Made by a program: the position numbers and the translations under genes. DNA of 64,000 bases from Salinicola sp. Lineage in GTDB: Bacteria; Pseudomonadota; Gammaproteobacteria; Pseudomonadales; Halomonadaceae. A model generated the notes under the pieces. It was not told the DNA's origin, searched no databases, and saw nothing but the letters and a program-made list of their open reading frames with translations. The DNA lies in the NCBI GenBank assembly GCA_002695065.1, contig NZNW01000142.1:13938-77937 (forward strand). Reading direction: 5' to 3'. This document shows, piece after piece, positions 63,667-64,000 of this stretch (positions within the stretch are counted from its first letter, which is position 1; each line of letters begins with the position of its first letter).

Positions 63667-63723
63667 GCTATCGCTCCTGAGAAAAACCAGTGGAAAGAGT
63701 AAAGGTTCCGCCCGCACCCCCGC

Positions 63724-64000
63724 TCAGGGAATGGTGGCGGCCACGCCGTGCTCGGCATCGAGCCAGCGGCCGATGGCGTTGTCCCCGCACAGGTGATGGG
63801 CGTACTGGGTGTGCAGGCAGCGCACCTGGTCCCAGTTGGTGATGCCACCGACACCCCGTTCGCGCATCAGTTGCGTGTAGCCGCGCTGCTCGACCGCGTG
63901 GCACTGTTCGTCGGTCATGAAGTGCCAGCGCTGGCGTACGTAATCGGCATGGCTCCGATGGTAGCTGGCGAGCCACTCGGGATCCTGCTGCAGCCGGGCC
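63724..64000 (-). CDS. Unknown protein (5' part outside the window)
   Basis: The last 92 codons of a frame open to the window edge, ending HGVAATIP and stop. GGITNWDQVRCLHTQYAHHLCGDNAIGRWL and DPEWLASYHRSHADYVRQRWHF are polar and helix-rich, with several His and Cys residues. There is no membrane segment. I do not recognise the family. It could be co-transcribed with the LOG gene. An internal ATG at 63918 might be a start, but conserved-looking codons continue upstream. Confidence 0.6.
   Translation of the reverse strand, partial: ARLQQDPEWLASYHRSHADYVRQRWHFMTDEQCHAVEQRGYTQLMRERGVGGITNWDQVRCLHTQYAHHLCGDNAIGRWLDAEHGVAATIP

Overview
The window reads as chromosomal DNA of a GC-rich gammaproteobacterium. 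Gene content and codon use fit the Halomonadaceae (Halomonas, Salinicola and relatives) best; this is inference from protein style, because no rRNA or other marker gene is present. Genes are dense on both strands. I see no tRNA, rRNA, CRISPR array, prophage or transposase. The first gene (GNAT-nitrilase fusion) and the last (unknown protein) run off the window.

Layout. 1-5.6 kb: a GNAT/carbon-nitrogen hydrolase fusion, then a porin, PstS-like protein and membrane diguanylate cyclase in one operon, then a flavin reductase and a GlsB-type membrane protein. 5.8-18.6 kb: an accessory redox region with a luciferase-like oxidoreductase, dienelactone hydrolase, two similar AraC regulators, two similar VOC proteins, three SDR enzymes, an aldehyde dehydrogenase, a zinc-type dehydrogenase, and TetR and LysR regulators. 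18.8-22 kb: YgjV, an HxlR regulator divergent from an Old Yellow Enzyme, and a GST. 22.2-25.8 kb: cysJI sulfite reductase. 25.8-29.8 kb: a citryl-CoA-lyase-like enzyme, a CaiB-type CoA transferase, an IclR regulator and a TctC-type binding protein. A shared 12-bp motif in two promoters suggests one regulon. 30.1-37.6 kb: rluF, then the glycolate/lactate oxidation genes glcD, E, F and G with an LctP-family permease. Two TGGTnnnACCA palindromes point to a GntR/FadR-family regulator encoded elsewhere. 38-43.2 kb: a YdeP-like molybdoenzyme, two GSTs and a D-2-hydroxyacid dehydrogenase. 43.3-50.6 kb: an amino-acid-type ABC transporter, and an overlapping operon of GltS-type symporter, amidohydrolase and COG0523 GTPase. 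50.7-55.6 kb: a MocR regulator, class III aminotransferase, TauE-type exporter and an SDR. 55.7-64 kb: a Tim44-like protein, yaaA, aldo/keto reductase, Sel1-repeat protein, exonuclease, quinone oxidoreductase, an OlsF-like double acyltransferase and a LOG-family protein.

The least expected items are a family of three 150-170 bp structured repeats (19.4, 53.7 and 58.7 kb) whose outer arms differ in sequence but always pair; the coupled symporter-amidohydrolase-metallochaperone operon; a candidate CoA-transferase/lyase pathway for a tricarboxylate-like acid; and a G12 homopolymer at the 5' end of an aldehyde dehydrogenase gene.
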